Assembly (NCBI GenBank): GCA_030616025.1
Contig: JAUWYD010000096.1
Location: 1 to 5,544 of the forward strand
Length of the DNA: 5,544 nt
Source of the DNA: Chloroflexota bacterium
GTDB lineage: Bacteria; Chloroflexota; Anaerolineae; UBA7937; B3-Chlor
Direction of reading: 5' to 3'
Numbering within the stretch: the stretch's first letter is position 1; every line of letters begins with the position of its first letter. Below the pieces are notes generated by a model. That model was not told the DNA's origin and did no database searches. It worked only from the letters and a program-made list of their open reading frames with translations. Shown here piece after piece: positions 5,362 through 5,544 of the stretch. The position numbers and the translations under genes are program-made.

Positions 5362-5544
5362 CTATTTCTCCAGCTTCGGTATGTCCAGGCTCTCCATGAA
5401 GGAATCTATACGAGCCATGGTTCTGGCCTCGTCAAACTCCCTCTCATCTCCCATGTTGCCCTCGAAGACCATCACCGGGAAGCCAGCCTCCAAGAGTGCC
5501 AATCTGTTCTCGGCGATGCCCAAGCTCAGGCCTTCGCAGCCCCG
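5362..5544 (-). CDS. bzdO: Benzoyl-CoA reductase, BzdO-like catalytic subunit (3' end only)
   Basis: The last 60 codons of a gene that enters from the right edge and ends in TAG at 5362-5364. The visible peptide begins RGCEGLSLG and continues to VMVFEGNMGDEREFDEAR and an R-D-S-F-M-E helix. This matches the C-terminal end of the BcrB/BadE/BzdO and HgdB-like (2-hydroxyglutaryl-CoA dehydratase D-component) family. In that family a late conserved Cys ligates the active-site [4Fe-4S] cluster, so the Cys at visible residue 3 is probably a ligand. Together with BzdN, the subunit would bind benzoyl-CoA and carry out its two-electron dearomatisation in the cytoplasm. The two ATPase genes directly downstream point to a class I benzoyl-CoA reductase rather than a hydroxyacyl-CoA dehydratase, which usually has one homodimeric activator. 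It could instead act on a substituted benzoyl-CoA. The choice of O over N rests on the EGNM-DEREFDE motif and on gene order. Confidence 0.8.
   Translation of the reverse strand, partial: RGCEGLSLGIAENRLALLEAGFPVMVFEGNMGDEREFDEARTMARIDSFMESLDIPKLEK

Overview
The window is a block of genes all read from the minus strand. From right to left they are: the last 60 codons of a benzoyl-CoA reductase catalytic subunit (BzdO-like), two BadF/BadG/HgdC-type ATPase subunits (BzdP-like and BzdQ-like), a small 2[4Fe-4S] ferredoxin (BzdM-like), a large iron-sulfur flavoprotein (BzdV-like), and a GNAT acetyltransferase cut by the left edge. This follows the bzdN-O-P-Q-M...V order of the Azoarcus-type class I (ATP-dependent) benzoyl-CoA reductase cluster. 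bzdN and most of bzdO lie beyond the right edge.

Layout: 5362-5544 bzdO 3' end; 4524-5297 bzdP; 3592-4479 bzdQ; 3127-3414 bzdM; 449-2968 bzdV; 1-355 GNAT. Gaps are 64, 44, 177, 158 and 93 bases, so no gene-free stretch exceeds 300 bases. Three of the gaps contain inverted repeats, the strongest being a nested structure between bzdQ and bzdM. The last gap carries a good sigma70-type promoter in front of the GNAT gene. Every gene whose start is visible has a GGAGG-type ribosome binding site. I saw no tRNA, rRNA, CRISPR array or mobile element.

How the genes work together (family knowledge plus inference): BzdV would take electrons from NAD(P)H through FAD and a chain of Fe-S clusters to the ferredoxin. 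The ferredoxin reduces the [4Fe-4S] cluster shared by the BzdP/BzdQ ATPase pair. ATP hydrolysis there drives electrons into the BzdN/BzdO catalytic pair, which dearomatises benzoyl-CoA to cyclohexa-1,5-diene-1-carboxyl-CoA. All proteins look cytoplasmic; none shows a signal peptide or membrane helix.

The organism is probably a strict or facultative anaerobe that degrades aromatic compounds. The moderately GC-rich sequence and protein style would fit a sediment or subsurface lineage such as Chloroflexota or Desulfobacterota, but the window does not decide this. The most unusual points are a C-terminal segment of BzdV that resembles a catalytically degenerate GIY-YIG domain, the structured bzdQ-bzdM spacer, the divergent phosphate-2 motif of BzdP, and a separately promoted GNAT gene beside the operon.
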